Source: Bacillota bacterium (GTDB lineage: Bacteria; Bacillota_A; Clostridia; Lachnospirales; Lachnospiraceae). Taken from it: DNA of 52,656 nt. Shown piece by piece: positions 1-8,689 of the stretch (position 1 is its first letter; each line of letters starts with the position of its first letter). The notes below the pieces were generated by a model. That model did no database searches. It had not been told where the DNA came from and worked only from the letters and a program-made list of their open reading frames with translations. The stretch covers positions 1 through 52,656 of the forward strand of contig JAEZSL010000247.1 in NCBI GenBank assembly GCA_023443925.1, given 5' to 3'. Both the position numbers and the translations under genes were made by a program.

Positions 1-37
1 ATTTGACTCGTATATTCCGTGTAAACTGCCATTCCAT
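1..37 (-). CDS. Start of a gene running off the left edge (partial)
   Basis: An ATG at 37 reading leftwards gives the opening residues MEWQFTRNIRVK with no stop before the window edge. An AGGGG ribosome site lies 5-6 bases upstream. A second ATG at 32 in another frame would give MAVYTEYTSQ and is equally possible. Too little is visible to name a product. The AT-rich stretch 38-164 behind it would be its promoter region. Confidence 0.35.
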   Translation of the reverse strand, partial: MEWQFTRNIRVK

Positions 38-164
38 AATTCCCCTTAGTTCTCCATGTTTTTATACCATAATAATTAACTATAGCTTATGTTGTAAATA
101 ATTTCAAGTTAATGTTGTATTAAGTAAAAATGAAAAAACAATTAAGAAAGTCTAACAAAGTTTT

Positions 165-265
165 TTATCATAGGACGAATAGTAGAGTATATATTACGAT
201 AGTTATAAGCTGATATTCATTCATAGTACAAAGCAGATTTTTAAAACTACGAATCCTATGAGATT
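165..265. repeat. MITE-like imperfect palindrome, copy C
   Basis: The right arm (about 213-264) contains attcattca, then acgaatcctatgagat. It closely matches the right arms of the copies at 7850-7986 and 26822-26938. The left arm (about 166-205, starting atcataggacgaat) is an imperfect reverse complement of the right arm, so the transcript could fold into one long hairpin. The element lies directly beyond the terminator of the ytvI-like gene. No open reading frame is present. Confidence 0.55.
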
Positions 266-317
266 AAAAAGAACCTGCCAGCCGTCTATTAATTTCATAA
301 TACACAGCAGGCAGGTT
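265..317 (-). terminator. Rho-independent terminator of the ytvI/ktr transcription unit
   Basis: Read on the minus strand, an 8-bp stem AACCTGCC/GGCAGGTT (310-317 with 272-279) is followed at once by CTTTTTAAT. It lies 24 bases beyond the ytvI-like stop codon. The 30-base loop is long for a classical terminator but contains no competing stem. Confidence 0.65.
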
Positions 318-340
318 AATACGCCTATTCATATAGTCTG

Positions 341-1402
341 TCAGCGAAACAGATGTATGGTTCCTTCATCATTTAGTTTCTTTAATATGGTAGCTGTCAC
401 CGGTAGCAGGAAGATGCCAACCACTCCCAACAGCTGTGCCCCAACGAAGATGCAGATCAGAGTAACTACAGGATGAAGTCCGATCTGTTGTCCCACAATT
501 TTAGGTTCCAGCGTCTGTCTGACTATTGTAATAATAATGTATAATATTAGAATTCCGATTCCCATCGTGTTATTGCCGAATATAAAGGATATAATCATCC
601 AGGGCAGTAAAACCGCTCCCGTACCAAGGATAGGTAGAATATCCACAAAGGCTATCAATGCTGCCACCAGAAAAGGATTCGGTACTTTTAAGATAAAGAA
701 GCCAAGTGACAGCTCCAAAAAAGTTATTATAATTAAAGTGGTATAGGCTTTAATAAATTTACCAAGGGTGCCAATCACATTATCCTTTACTTTAATTATC
801 ATGTTTCTTTTTTCATCAGAAAACTGTTTTAATACAAACCCGGCTATGCGGTGATAATCGATGGTAAAGAAAAAGGAGGATACTATGGTAAAAATAAACG
901 TAATCAGTATGGATGGCACCAGGCTTGCAAAGCCGGTAATGGTTCCAACAACGGTGGAAGAAGCTTTGGACAGGAAGGCAAAAATCGAGTCGTTTATGCT
1001 GTTAAAGATATCTTCCAGATAATATTCAATATCCGGAAAACGGTTTAACAGTTCGTCCGTACCCTTCACGAGAGCCGGTTCAATGGAATCCTTATAGAGT
1101 TTCGGCAGATGGTAAAATAAATTCTGCAGAAAGAGGAATACCCGGGTACTTATCAATGTGGCCAGAAAAGCGATGAAACTGTAAAAAATAAGAAGAATGA
1201 TTATTGAAACAAATGACCGTTTTAAATGCAGTTTATCGGTAATCACATCAATTAAGGGCCTTAAAACCGCCGCAACAATCAAACCGATGACAAATGGCAT
1301 CAGTAAAGGCATAAAGTATTTAATACTGATATAGGCAAGACTTAATATAATTGCAAAATAAAAAAAATGTATCAAAAACGCCCTATGCTTGTTTAAATTC
1401 AT
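341..1402 (-). CDS. ytvI: YtvI-like membrane protein (AI-2E transporter/permease family)
   Basis: A 353-residue polytopic membrane protein of the AI-2E/PerM family, closest in form to the sporulation integral membrane protein YtvI. Hydrophobic segments lie near residues 10-55, 62-90, 150-185 and 210-345. The family-typical stretch with the motif PILGTG sits in the C-terminal half, followed by the conserved LEPKIVG segment. A ribosome site AGGAGAAG precedes the ATG at 1402. It lies 14 bases behind the ktrA-like gene, so it is probably last in the pit-DUF47-ktrB-ktrA transcript and is closed by the hairpin at 265-317. The transported substrate of YtvI proteins is not established. The link to sporulation is from the family name, not from anything in this sequence. 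Confidence 0.85.
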   Translation of the reverse strand: MNLNKHRAFLIHFFYFAIILSLAYISIKYFMPLLMPFVIGLIVAAVLRPLIDVITDKLHLKRSFVSIIILLIFYSFIAFLATLISTRVFLFLQNLFYHLPKLYKDSIEPALVKGTDELLNRFPDIEYYLEDIFNSINDSIFAFLSKASSTVVGTITGFASLVPSILITFIFTIVSSFFFTIDYHRIAGFVLKQFSDEKRNMIIKVKDNVIGTLGKFIKAYTTLIIITFLELSLGFFILKVPNPFLVAALIAFVDILPILGTGAVLLPWMIISFIFGNNTMGIGILILYIIITIVRQTLEPKIVGQQIGLHPVVTLICIFVGAQLLGVVGIFLLPVTATILKKLNDEGTIHLFR

Positions 1403-1416
1403 TCTTCTTCTCCTAT

Positions 1417-2094
1417 TTATCTTATACCGATTAGAAATTCCTCTAATTTCTTAATATTTGACCGTTTTCCAATTACAACTATTTTATCATCCACTTGCAG
1501 AACATGATCCGGGGTAATATCTGTAGTAGTCTTACCATCTTGTTCCAAGGCTATAATATTAAGATTAAATTTCTTACGCAGGTCGGCTTTCATTACTGTT
1601 TGATTTGCCAGCTTTTTAGTTAGTTTCAATTCCGCAATGGCGATATCACCTTTTAATTCAATGGAATCCAGAGTGCTGGAAGAGATCAGGCGGTTTGCCA
1701 GACGTATTGCCATGTCACTTTCCGGATAAACAACCTCCGCTCCGATTTTCTCCAGGACACTGCCCTGTTCATAACTGATGGCTTTTGCTATAACCCTGGG
1801 AACACCCATACTGATTACATTCAGCGTTGTCAGAATACTCACATCAATCTGCTCACCGATACACACAATGACTGTACCGCAGTTTTGGATGCCGGCATCC
1901 TCAAGAGTTTCCTTATCCAAGGGACCTACTACAAAGGCATTATCCGTAATATTCCTGATTTGTTTGATCTTACTCTCGTTATTATCAATAACCAACACTT
2001 CCTTGCCGGCATCTGCCAAAGTTTTTGCCAATGCAAAACCAAAGCGTCCCAGACCGATAATCCCAAACTCTATGATTGACTTATGATTTATCAT
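1417..2094 (-). CDS. ktrA: KtrA/TrkA-type regulatory subunit of a potassium channel
   Basis: A 225-residue RCK protein. The N-terminal Rossmann half has the dinucleotide motif GLGRFG (residues 14-19) and an acidic residue at the end of the second strand (VLVIDN, D37), typical of NAD(H)/ATP-binding KTN domains. A TrkA-C domain occupies about residues 140-225 and ends in DDKIVVIGKR. It forms the cytosolic gating ring for the KtrB-like subunit encoded just upstream (60-base gap). A clear AGGAGA site precedes the ATG at 2094. This length fits KtrA/KtrC rather than the duplicated 450-residue TrkA of proteobacteria. Annotation is firm; the symbol is by family analogy. Confidence 0.92.
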   Translation of the reverse strand: MINHKSIIEFGIIGLGRFGFALAKTLADAGKEVLVIDNNESKIKQIRNITDNAFVVGPLDKETLEDAGIQNCGTVIVCIGEQIDVSILTTLNVISMGVPRVIAKAISYEQGSVLEKIGAEVVYPESDMAIRLANRLISSSTLDSIELKGDIAIAELKLTKKLANQTVMKADLRKKFNLNIIALEQDGKTTTDITPDHVLQVDDKIVVIGKRSNIKKLEEFLIGIR

Positions 2095-2154
2095 AATAAT
2101 TCTCCTAGATTGTTAATAAAAACCAGCTCGTTAAGATATATTTTCATCTGTGAA

Positions 2155-3456
2155 TCAGCCAATGGATATGGTCTCTTCAGAATAGGCTACATTGGACATA
2201 GCTTTAAATGACCATATAGTCGCAATCGTAAGAGGACCCAGACGTCCAATGAACATGGTAAATATCAGGATAACCTTACTCCAAACGGATAAATCAGGTG
2301 TTATTCCTGTTGATAATCCTACCGTACCAAAAGCCGAAACAACTTCAAAAAGAATCTGTATAAAAGTGTACTGAGGCTCAATTATACTTATTAAAAACGT
2401 ATCAAAACATATTAAAATCATGGCTAAAAAAGCGATTATAAATGCTTTATTTACTACATCATGGGGTATCCTTCTTTTAAAAGCAGAACAATGTCTATTT
2501 GTAGCTGAACTATACGCACTTTTAAATAAGGTAAAGACCGTGGTAGTCTTAATGCCGCCGCCGGTGGAACCCGGGGAAGCACCGATAAACATTAATATTA
2601 TAATAACAAAAAGTCCGGCATTTGTAAATGACCCAAGTGCATAAGTCGTAAATCCTGCTGTTCTAGCGGATGTACTGAAGAAAAATGCGCCAAGCCAGCT
2701 TACGTCATCCGTAATCTTTATTAGCACCGTACCAATAATCAGCAATACTGCCGTCATGGTTATAACGATTTTTGTATGCAGACTATATTTTTTAAAGGAT
2801 CGTTTATGAACAATTTCCTTAATAACATAAAATCCCAGCCCCCCGAAAATTATCAATCCACAGGTAGTGAGATTTAGAAGTACGTTATCCGCATATGGTA
2901 TCAGATTCTGGAAACCGCCAAGAACATCAAATCCGGCATTATTAAAGGCTGATATGGCATGAAACACACTAATGCCAAGTGCTGTAAGAGGCGGATAATC
3001 CTGTGAGAAAACAATAAAGCTTAAAACTACACCGACCGACTCAAAACATAAGGTAATTAAAAGGATAGCTTTTACAAGCTTGACGATTCCCTTAACCGAA
3101 TCCAGATTCAATGCTTCTTTTATCACCATCCGGTCTTTAAAACTAACTTTTTTCCTTGCCAGCAGGAAAAATCCCACACCGACACAGGCAAATCCCAATC
3201 CTCCCACCTGGATTAAAAGTGCGACAACAATCCTGCCAAATACATTAAATGAATCTTTTAAGTCTACTGTTGCCAGTCCCGTAACACAGACGGCACTGGT
3301 TGAAGTAAACAGGGCATCGATAAAGCTGACATCAACACCCGGAATTGCCGAAAATGGAAATGTCAGCAGCAGTGCCCCCAAAATGATGACCGCGGCAAAG
3401 CCGGCTACTATGACCCTGCCCGGACTCATTTTTTTTAAAACAACCACAAAGATCAC
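2155..3456 (-). CDS. ktrB: KtrB/TrkH-type potassium (or sodium/potassium) channel subunit
   Basis: A 433-residue membrane subunit of the Trk/Ktr/HKT superfamily. All four pore-loop signatures are visible in order: SAVCVTGL, NNAGFD, SARTAGF and SAFGTVGLS, each carrying the selectivity-filter glycine. The third is preceded by a long transmembrane region, and the gating-loop glycines GASPGSTGGGIKTT follow it. The start is taken as GTG at 3456 because AAAGGA precedes it closely; the alternative ATG at 3429 has no ribosome site. The upstream DUF47 stop is only 8 bases away, so the two genes are translationally close. It pairs with the KtrA-like protein encoded downstream. Confidence 0.92.
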   Translation of the reverse strand: MIFVVVLKKMSPGRVIVAGFAAVIILGALLLTFPFSAIPGVDVSFIDALFTSTSAVCVTGLATVDLKDSFNVFGRIVVALLIQVGGLGFACVGVGFFLLARKKVSFKDRMVIKEALNLDSVKGIVKLVKAILLITLCFESVGVVLSFIVFSQDYPPLTALGISVFHAISAFNNAGFDVLGGFQNLIPYADNVLLNLTTCGLIIFGGLGFYVIKEIVHKRSFKKYSLHTKIVITMTAVLLIIGTVLIKITDDVSWLGAFFFSTSARTAGFTTYALGSFTNAGLFVIIILMFIGASPGSTGGGIKTTTVFTLFKSAYSSATNRHCSAFKRRIPHDVVNKAFIIAFLAMILICFDTFLISIIEPQYTFIQILFEVVSAFGTVGLSTGITPDLSVWSKVILIFTMFIGRLGPLTIATIWSFKAMSNVAYSEETISIG

Positions 3457-3464
3457 CGTTCCTT

Positions 3465-4088
3465 TTACGAGTTTTTCATAACTATACTTTCAATATCATT
3501 TGCAACATCTTCACAGGCGTCACAGCATTTTTCCAGTCTGCGGAATATTTCTGTCCATACCATAAGTTCAATGGGATCCGTAGTTGTTCTATAAAGGTTA
3601 CGCACTCCGTTAATATAGAGGGTATCGCCTTCTTCTTCCAAACGGTTGATTTCTACGATCTCTGAATGCAATCTCTTGGATCTCTTGAAATTCTGGAACT
3701 CATCTAAGGCAACCTTCATGGACTTGCAGCAGTCAACGATCATTTCCGTAAACTTTAAAATCTCAGGACGGATATTTTGTACATTAAACATATCAATACA
3801 GATCAAAACATCTTCAATGGCATCCGTAACATCATCAATTTTCTGTGAAAGACTTGTAATATCTTCTCTTTCAATAGGTGGCAGAAATTCTTTTACAAGC
3901 CGGTTTAACACATCATGTTTGGCAATGTCGGCAGAATGTTCGATGTTGTGCATCTCACGGATTTTTTCTTCCATTTTCTTTATATCAAACTCACGTAAAG
4001 TTTTGTTTAAAATTACTGCAGAGTTTAGTGAATATTCTGATAAATTTGCAAAAGCCTCAAAATAACTGTATTCTTTTTTATTCTTCAT
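3465..4088 (-). CDS. DUF47 (PhoU-like) accessory protein of the Pit transporter
   Basis: A 207-residue, entirely helical soluble protein with charged heptad-like helices, e.g. the stretch around EHSADIAKHDVLNRLVKEF. The conserved acidic EEDITSLSQKIDDVTDAIED-type helix binds metal in PhoU-like folds. DUF47 proteins are encoded beside Pit phosphate carriers, and this one follows pit by 130 bases on the same strand. The ATG at 4088 has only a weak ribosome site (AGG, 7 bases away). A role in modulating phosphate uptake is a family-level inference. Its position between pit and ktrB suggests phosphate and potassium uptake are co-transcribed. Confidence 0.88.
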   Translation of the reverse strand: MKNKKEYSYFEAFANLSEYSLNSAVILNKTLREFDIKKMEEKIREMHNIEHSADIAKHDVLNRLVKEFLPPIEREDITSLSQKIDDVTDAIEDVLICIDMFNVQNIRPEILKFTEMIVDCCKSMKVALDEFQNFKRSKRLHSEIVEINRLEEEGDTLYINGVRNLYRTTTDPIELMVWTEIFRRLEKCCDACEDVANDIESIVMKNS

Positions 4089-4218
4089 ATTTATACCTGT
4101 AATGTATTACAGTCCTGCTGCAATACTGCCGCATCCTGCGGTGAAAGAATGAAAACGCGGCTTTCCTTTCTTTTTTGATTTATCTTTCAACCTGTATTTA
4201 TAATTCCAAATTTTATTT

Positions 4219-5271
4219 TTAGAAGAGTTTCATAAATATATAAGCCATTAAAAATCCTACCACACCGCAGCCGGGAAAAGTTAATACCCAGGCAGCCGCC
4301 ATTTCCTTTACGACACTCCAGTTAACGGAGCTGATGCGCTTTGAAGCACCGACACCCATAATTGCAGTCGTTTTAGTATGTGTAGTACTAACGGGCAGAC
4401 CAAAGACGGAAGCCATTAACAAACTGATGGCAGCTGCTAAATCCGCACCGAAGCCCTGATAAGTATCCATTTTAACCATTCCCATACCTACGGTCTTTAT
4501 GATACGGTAACCACCGATGGAAGTACCAAGTGCCATAACTACGGAGCATAGCACCATAAGCCAGATAGGAATCTGAAAGTTGTTAACATCGCTTTGCCCG
4601 TTAGCCAGGAAGATACCAAGCATAAATACACCCATAAATTTTTGGCCGTCCTGTGCGCCGTGCATAAAAGCCATGGACGCTCCTCCGGCTATCTGGGCAT
4701 ACTGGAAAAACGGTCTTGATTGACGCCTGTCCACTTTTTTAAACAGAATGCCAAGGAGGCGGACTACAACAAAGCCGAGTCCAAAACCTAACAAAGTTGA
4801 AAGGAACAATCCATAAATAACTTTGATCCATTCACTGCCGTTAATTCCGGAAAAGCCGCCCTGCAAAGCAATTGCCGCACCGGATACACCTGCAATAAGT
4901 GCATGGCTTTCACTGGTAGGTATACCAAATGCCCATGCCGCAGTTGCCCAAATTACAATGGCAAATAACGCAGCGCAAAGAGCAATTAAGGAGTTCTTGG
5001 AATCTCCTCCGAAATCTACCATGTTATAGATTGTCTGCGCAACGGTAGCATTAACCATAGTCATAACAAATACACCCAGGAAATTAAATACCGCCGCCAT
5101 AATAATTGCTTTTTTGGGACCAAGAGATCTTGTAGATACACAGGTAGCAATGGCATTCGGTGCGTCTGTCCATCCGTTTACCAATACTACGCCCAATGTA
5201 AGGATTACAGTAATTAATAATGCAGGATTACTTAATAACTGCTGCATAAAATCACTCAAAGAAATAGTCAT
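4219..5271 (-). CDS. pit: Inorganic phosphate transporter, PiT family
   Basis: A 350-residue permease of the PiT family (cation-coupled phosphate symport). The two inverted-repeat signatures are present. The first is near residues 32-48 (GWTDAPNAIATCVSTR). The second is near residue 290 onward, with PVSTTHTKTTAIMGVG. About ten membrane segments can be drawn. The internal GAQDGQKFMGV motif, also typical of the family, lies near residue 205. An AGGGAG ribosome site precedes the ATG at 5271. It is first in a minus-strand set with DUF47, ktrB, ktrA and ytvI. A possible PhoP-type box lies 80-100 bases upstream. Confidence 0.93.
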   Translation of the reverse strand: MTISLSDFMQQLLSNPALLITVILTLGVVLVNGWTDAPNAIATCVSTRSLGPKKAIIMAAVFNFLGVFVMTMVNATVAQTIYNMVDFGGDSKNSLIALCAALFAIVIWATAAWAFGIPTSESHALIAGVSGAAIALQGGFSGINGSEWIKVIYGLFLSTLLGFGLGFVVVRLLGILFKKVDRRQSRPFFQYAQIAGGASMAFMHGAQDGQKFMGVFMLGIFLANGQSDVNNFQIPIWLMVLCSVVMALGTSIGGYRIIKTVGMGMVKMDTYQGFGADLAAAISLLMASVFGLPVSTTHTKTTAIMGVGASKRISSVNWSVVKEMAAAWVLTFPGCGVVGFLMAYIFMKLF

Positions 5272-5350
5272 AATTTTCTCCCTAAGTACTATATATTTTT
5301 TTCATGAACAGAAAAATCTTAACATGAATTTTGCAAATAATCAATATTCT

Positions 5351-5375
5351 CTTAACTTCTTAACACTTTCTTAAC
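5351..5375. promoter_or_regulatory. Candidate PhoP-type box upstream of pit
   Basis: Three direct copies of CTTAAC start at 5351, 5359 and 5370. The last two have the 11-base period and the TTAACA-N5-TTAACG form of Bacillus PhoP boxes. The site is 80-105 bases from the pit start, in the divergent region shared with the KdpD-like kinase. No phoPR gene is in the window, so this is a pattern match only. The rest of 5272-5574 holds a TATAAT at 5531-5536 that could be the -10 element of the kinase gene. Confidence 0.35.
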
Positions 5376-5574
5376 GTTTGTCCGGGAAACCTTCCCATTA
5401 CTAGTATTACCAGGTTCTTTCAACTGATTCCCGTATTATACAGGTCAGTCTGTAAACAGTTTTTCCGGCCTGAAAATCGGTTTTTGGCGCGGTGTGTGAA
5501 AATAGCTTTTTATTTTTAAGTTTTATGTAGTATAATAAGAACAGGAAACTTATCTTTTACGAAAGGTTAATACA

Positions 5575-7110
5575 ATGCAGAACCCTGAATTTAAGAAACG
5601 CTTTATGAATCTGATTAAATTGTTTTCAATAGTCGTGCCGGCCGTCCTGCTGTCAATGGTCTTTGCGAAGCTTAACAACAACAAAATCAATGTTACTATT
5701 GTATATTTTCTGGCCATTATCTTAATATCCAAAATAACGGACGGTTACATCTTAAGTATACTCTCTTCGGCAGCCGGAGTAATGGCGGTCAGTTACTATT
5801 TTACCTATCCTCATTTTGTCTTTCAATTTACCCACAGCGGGTATCCCCTTACTTTTTTCGGTATGCTTATTATATCCTTAGTTATAAATATGACTATTTT
5901 TAATCTGAAGGAACTTGCCAGAAAAGCTTATGAAAATGAAAAAAAGTCCAGCCGGCTGAATGAAATTAATAACCGTCTGTTTTCAAAGAATACCCTGAAC
6001 GAGATTATAGATCTGGCACTGGAATACATCGGTGAGTATACGGGCAGCACCGTTATATATTACGAGGAATCACCCCAGTTGGGAAGCCGGGGTTTTATCC
6101 GCTGCTTAAAACCGGAACATGAAAAAATTATCCGCTCCCATCATGAAGAATTTATTGCAGACTGGGTATTTCAAAATAAGAGCCCGGCGGGCATCGGCAC
6201 CAGCTTTCAGGGTGTATCAAGCTGCACCTATCTGCCTTTGATCTCTCATGATACGATCTGGGGGGTTATGGGGATTTTTCGGACAGGCCAGGAAAAACCG
6301 GACCAGTATAATATATCCTCTCTTAAACTGATTCTGTCCCAGGTTGCCATTGCTATAGAAAGACAGCATTTATCCGATAACCAGCAGTTAATCCTGGTAG
6401 AAACAGAAAAGGAAAAAACAAGAGCTAATCTGTTAAGAGCCGTATCCCATGACCTTAGGACACCTTTGACGGGTATGATAGGGGCAAGCGAGACCATACT
6501 CAAAAACAAACAGTATTTGAATGAAGAAGAACAGATTAAATTACTTGAATTCATATATGAAGATTCCAACTGGCTTCTTCACATGGTGGAGAATCTGCTG
6601 TCCGTCACCAGAATCAGGGAAGGCGGCTCCTCTGTTAATAAGACGGCTGAGCCGTTAGAAGAGGTAATAACGGAAGCAATCATGCGTATACGCAACCGTT
6701 TTCCCCACTCCGGCATACAGGTGAATATACCTGAAGAGTTTATTATGGTACCCATGGATGCAACACTCATTGAACAGGTTATCATTAATTTACTGGAAAA
6801 TGCAATTAAATATTCCGGCAGTAACAGCCCGGTTACTTTGCATGTAGAACATAATGAGGATTACGTTGCCTTTCATATTATAGATGACGGCAAGGGTATT
6901 AACATCAGCAAAATCGAATCTATTTTTGACGGTTTCTCCCAGACGGATACCTCCAGCAGTGATTCAAACAAAGGACTGGGAATCGGTCTTTCCATCTGCA
7001 AGACGATTATCAATGCACATGGCGGCAATATCAGCGTCACAAACAAAGAGGGCGGAGGCGCCGTTTTTACTTTTACCTTACCATTAGAAGGGAGCCTAAC
7101 CAATGAGTAA
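5575..7110 (+). CDS. KdpD-like sensor histidine kinase lacking the KdpD N-terminal domain
   Basis: A 511-residue membrane kinase. Residues 12-110 form four membrane helices of the DUF4118 type found in KdpD. A GAF-like region spans about 125-265. The HisKA box has the phospho-accepting H292 (AVSHDLRTPLTG), and the HATPase domain shows NLLENAIKYS, DDGKGI and GLGIGLSICK. It lacks the roughly 350-residue N-terminal KdpD/Usp part that senses potassium in E. coli. AAAGG precedes the ATG. It overlaps the response regulator by 8 bases, so the pair is translationally coupled. With no kdpFABC in the window, control of the neighbouring ktr, TrkA-like or ATPase genes is plausible but unproven. Confidence 0.9.
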   Translation: MQNPEFKKRFMNLIKLFSIVVPAVLLSMVFAKLNNNKINVTIVYFLAIILISKITDGYILSILSSAAGVMAVSYYFTYPHFVFQFTHSGYPLTFFGMLIISLVINMTIFNLKELARKAYENEKKSSRLNEINNRLFSKNTLNEIIDLALEYIGEYTGSTVIYYEESPQLGSRGFIRCLKPEHEKIIRSHHEEFIADWVFQNKSPAGIGTSFQGVSSCTYLPLISHDTIWGVMGIFRTGQEKPDQYNISSLKLILSQVAIAIERQHLSDNQQLILVETEKEKTRANLLRAVSHDLRTPLTGMIGASETILKNKQYLNEEEQIKLLEFIYEDSNWLLHMVENLLSVTRIREGGSSVNKTAEPLEEVITEAIMRIRNRFPHSGIQVNIPEEFIMVPMDATLIEQVIINLLENAIKYSGSNSPVTLHVEHNEDYVAFHIIDDGKGINISKIESIFDGFSQTDTSSSDSNKGLGIGLSICKTIINAHGGNISVTNKEGGGAVFTFTLPLEGSLTNE

Positions 7111-7807
7111 AAAAGCCAGTATCCTTATCGTAGAAGATGAACCTGTAATCTCTAATTTTATAGCCACCACCTTAACTGCCAATGAATATAAAGTTATTGA
7201 ATGCCTTACGGGCAGGGAGGCCCTGTCCCTTATCCCCTCTCATTGCCCGGATGTTGTACTGCTGGATCTGAGACTTCCGGATATGGACGGGCTGGCTGTT
7301 TTAAAAGGAGTCAGGCAATGGTCCGGAATACCGGTAATTGTAGTATCCGCCAGAAGTGATGAAATCTCTAAAGTTGAAGCACTGGATCTGGGTGCCGACG
7401 ATTATATAACAAAACCCTTCGGAACTTCCGAACTGCTGGCCAGAATCCGCACCGCAATACGTCATAATCATAAATCAGAAGCCGCCAGCAAAGCCGTTAC
7501 CGATATTTTTAAAGCCAAAGGTTTATTCATTGACTTTAATAAATACCTGGTAACCGTTAACGCAGCGGAAGTTCATTTAACACAGATTGAATATAAATTA
7601 GTTTCTTTATTAGCCCGCAATGCCGGCAAGGTGCTGACCTATGATTACATCATAACGAAAATTTGGGGACCCTATGCAATAAAAGATAATAAGATTCTCC
7701 GGGTAAATATGGCCAACATCCGAAGAAAGCTTGAGAAAAATCCAATAGACCCGGAATATATCTTTACGGAAATCGGCGTAGGCTACCGGATGGTTGAAGA
7801 TGATTGA
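7103..7807 (+). CDS. KdpE-like OmpR-family response regulator
   Basis: A 234-residue two-domain regulator. The receiver domain has the acidic pair E11-D12, phospho-acceptor D55 (VVLLDLRLPD) and the conserved lysine in ITKPFGTSELLARI. The winged-helix DNA-binding domain (about 130-230) ends with the typical RVNMANIRRKLE and GVGYRM. It starts inside the last codons of the kinase gene with a GAAGGGAG site at 7087-7094. The sequence resembles KdpE rather than PhoP/PhoB. Its likely targets are the adjacent monovalent-cation genes (inference). No separate terminator is seen before the palindromic repeat at 7850-7986, which may serve as one. Confidence 0.92.
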   Translation: MSKKASILIVEDEPVISNFIATTLTANEYKVIECLTGREALSLIPSHCPDVVLLDLRLPDMDGLAVLKGVRQWSGIPVIVVSARSDEISKVEALDLGADDYITKPFGTSELLARIRTAIRHNHKSEAASKAVTDIFKAKGLFIDFNKYLVTVNAAEVHLTQIEYKLVSLLARNAGKVLTYDYIITKIWGPYAIKDNKILRVNMANIRRKLEKNPIDPEYIFTEIGVGYRMVEDD

Positions 7808-7849
7808 TAGATGAAAAAATCCCCTGAGGCCTTTTACCTTTAATGGATC

Positions 7850-7986
7850 TTTCCTATAAGACCTCGAGTGTTAAAAAGCTGGTTTATGTGTATTTTCTGA
7901 ATCAATATATTTGTGTTTGTAAATATAACGCTCACATTCATTCAGGACACAAAATTGACCTTAAACACTCGAATCCTATAAGATAC
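7850..7986. repeat. MITE-like imperfect palindrome, copy A
   Basis: The left arm (7850-7902, starting tttcctataag and ending tattttctgaat) pairs imperfectly with the right arm (7936-7985, attcattcaggac to cgaatcctataagat). It lies exactly between two convergent genes and could act as a bidirectional transcription stop. Both arms are recognisably shared with the copy at 26822-26938, and the right arm also with 213-264. A short frame across it encodes nothing recognisable. Confidence 0.65.
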
Positions 7987-8014
7987 TCCATTTTAATATT
8001 GTATTTATTATTCT

Positions 8015-8674
8015 TTAGCCGAATATCTCCTTTAATTCCAGGCGGCTTGCTTCATCTGTTAATGCAAGGATCTCATCTCCTGCCAGAATTTCACAATCTC
8101 CTTTTGGTATAATCACCTTTTCATCTCTTGTTATGGCTATAAGTACCGTTTTTTTCGGAATTGCCAGATCCTTTAGCAGCCGATTGACGGCTTTGGCCGT
8201 ATGGTTTACTTTCATCTGTACGATAGAATACTCTCCTCTGCTAAGTTTCATCATGGTAAACATATCCTTTAAATCCATCTCTTCCACTACAAAATGAGCC
8301 ATTATATCAGCCTGGTTAACCCCGATATCCACTCCCATTCCGCTGTTAAAAAGCCATGCATTTTTTGGATTATTAACCCGGGCTACTACCCGCGCTACAT
8401 CGAATTCCATTTTAGCAAGGGTAGAAACTACTAAATTGATTTCATCTGCTCCCGAAACTGCCGCTACCACATCCGCATTCTTAATACCGGCCTGCTCCAG
8501 TATCACGGGATCTGAACCATTTCCATGTATTAAAACTTCAGCAGGGAATTCTTCTAATAATTTGTTATAGAGTTTTTCTCTATGCTCAATTATCATAATA
8601 TCATGCCCATTGGGCATCAGCAGGGAAGCCAGATAGGACCCGACCTGTCCTCCGCCTACAATAATTACCTTCAT
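8015..8674 (-). CDS. TrkA-like RCK protein, second of a pair
   Basis: A 219-residue protein with an N-terminal Rossmann domain (GGGQVG, residues 7-12; acidic E30 after the second strand) and a C-terminal TrkA-C domain (about 140-219). A strong AAGGAGGG site precedes the ATG at 8674, and the gene begins 15 bases after the other TrkA-like gene. The two share domain layout but are clearly diverged paralogues. They do not sit beside a trkH or ktrB gene. Instead the nearest upstream gene is a P-type cation pump, so the target that they regulate is open. A hetero-oligomeric gating ring is a reasonable inference. Confidence 0.88.
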   Translation of the reverse strand: MKVIIVGGGQVGSYLASLLMPNGHDIMIIEHREKLYNKLLEEFPAEVLIHGNGSDPVILEQAGIKNADVVAAVSGADEINLVVSTLAKMEFDVARVVARVNNPKNAWLFNSGMGVDIGVNQADIMAHFVVEEMDLKDMFTMMKLSRGEYSIVQMKVNHTAKAVNRLLKDLAIPKKTVLIAITRDEKVIIPKGDCEILAGDEILALTDEASRLELKEIFG

Positions 8675-8689
8675 TTATTATCCCTCCTT

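Noticed and set aside
4129..4141. Terminator between pit and the DUF47 gene
   Set aside because: The CCGCA/TGCGG hairpin is short and has no T-run on the minus strand.
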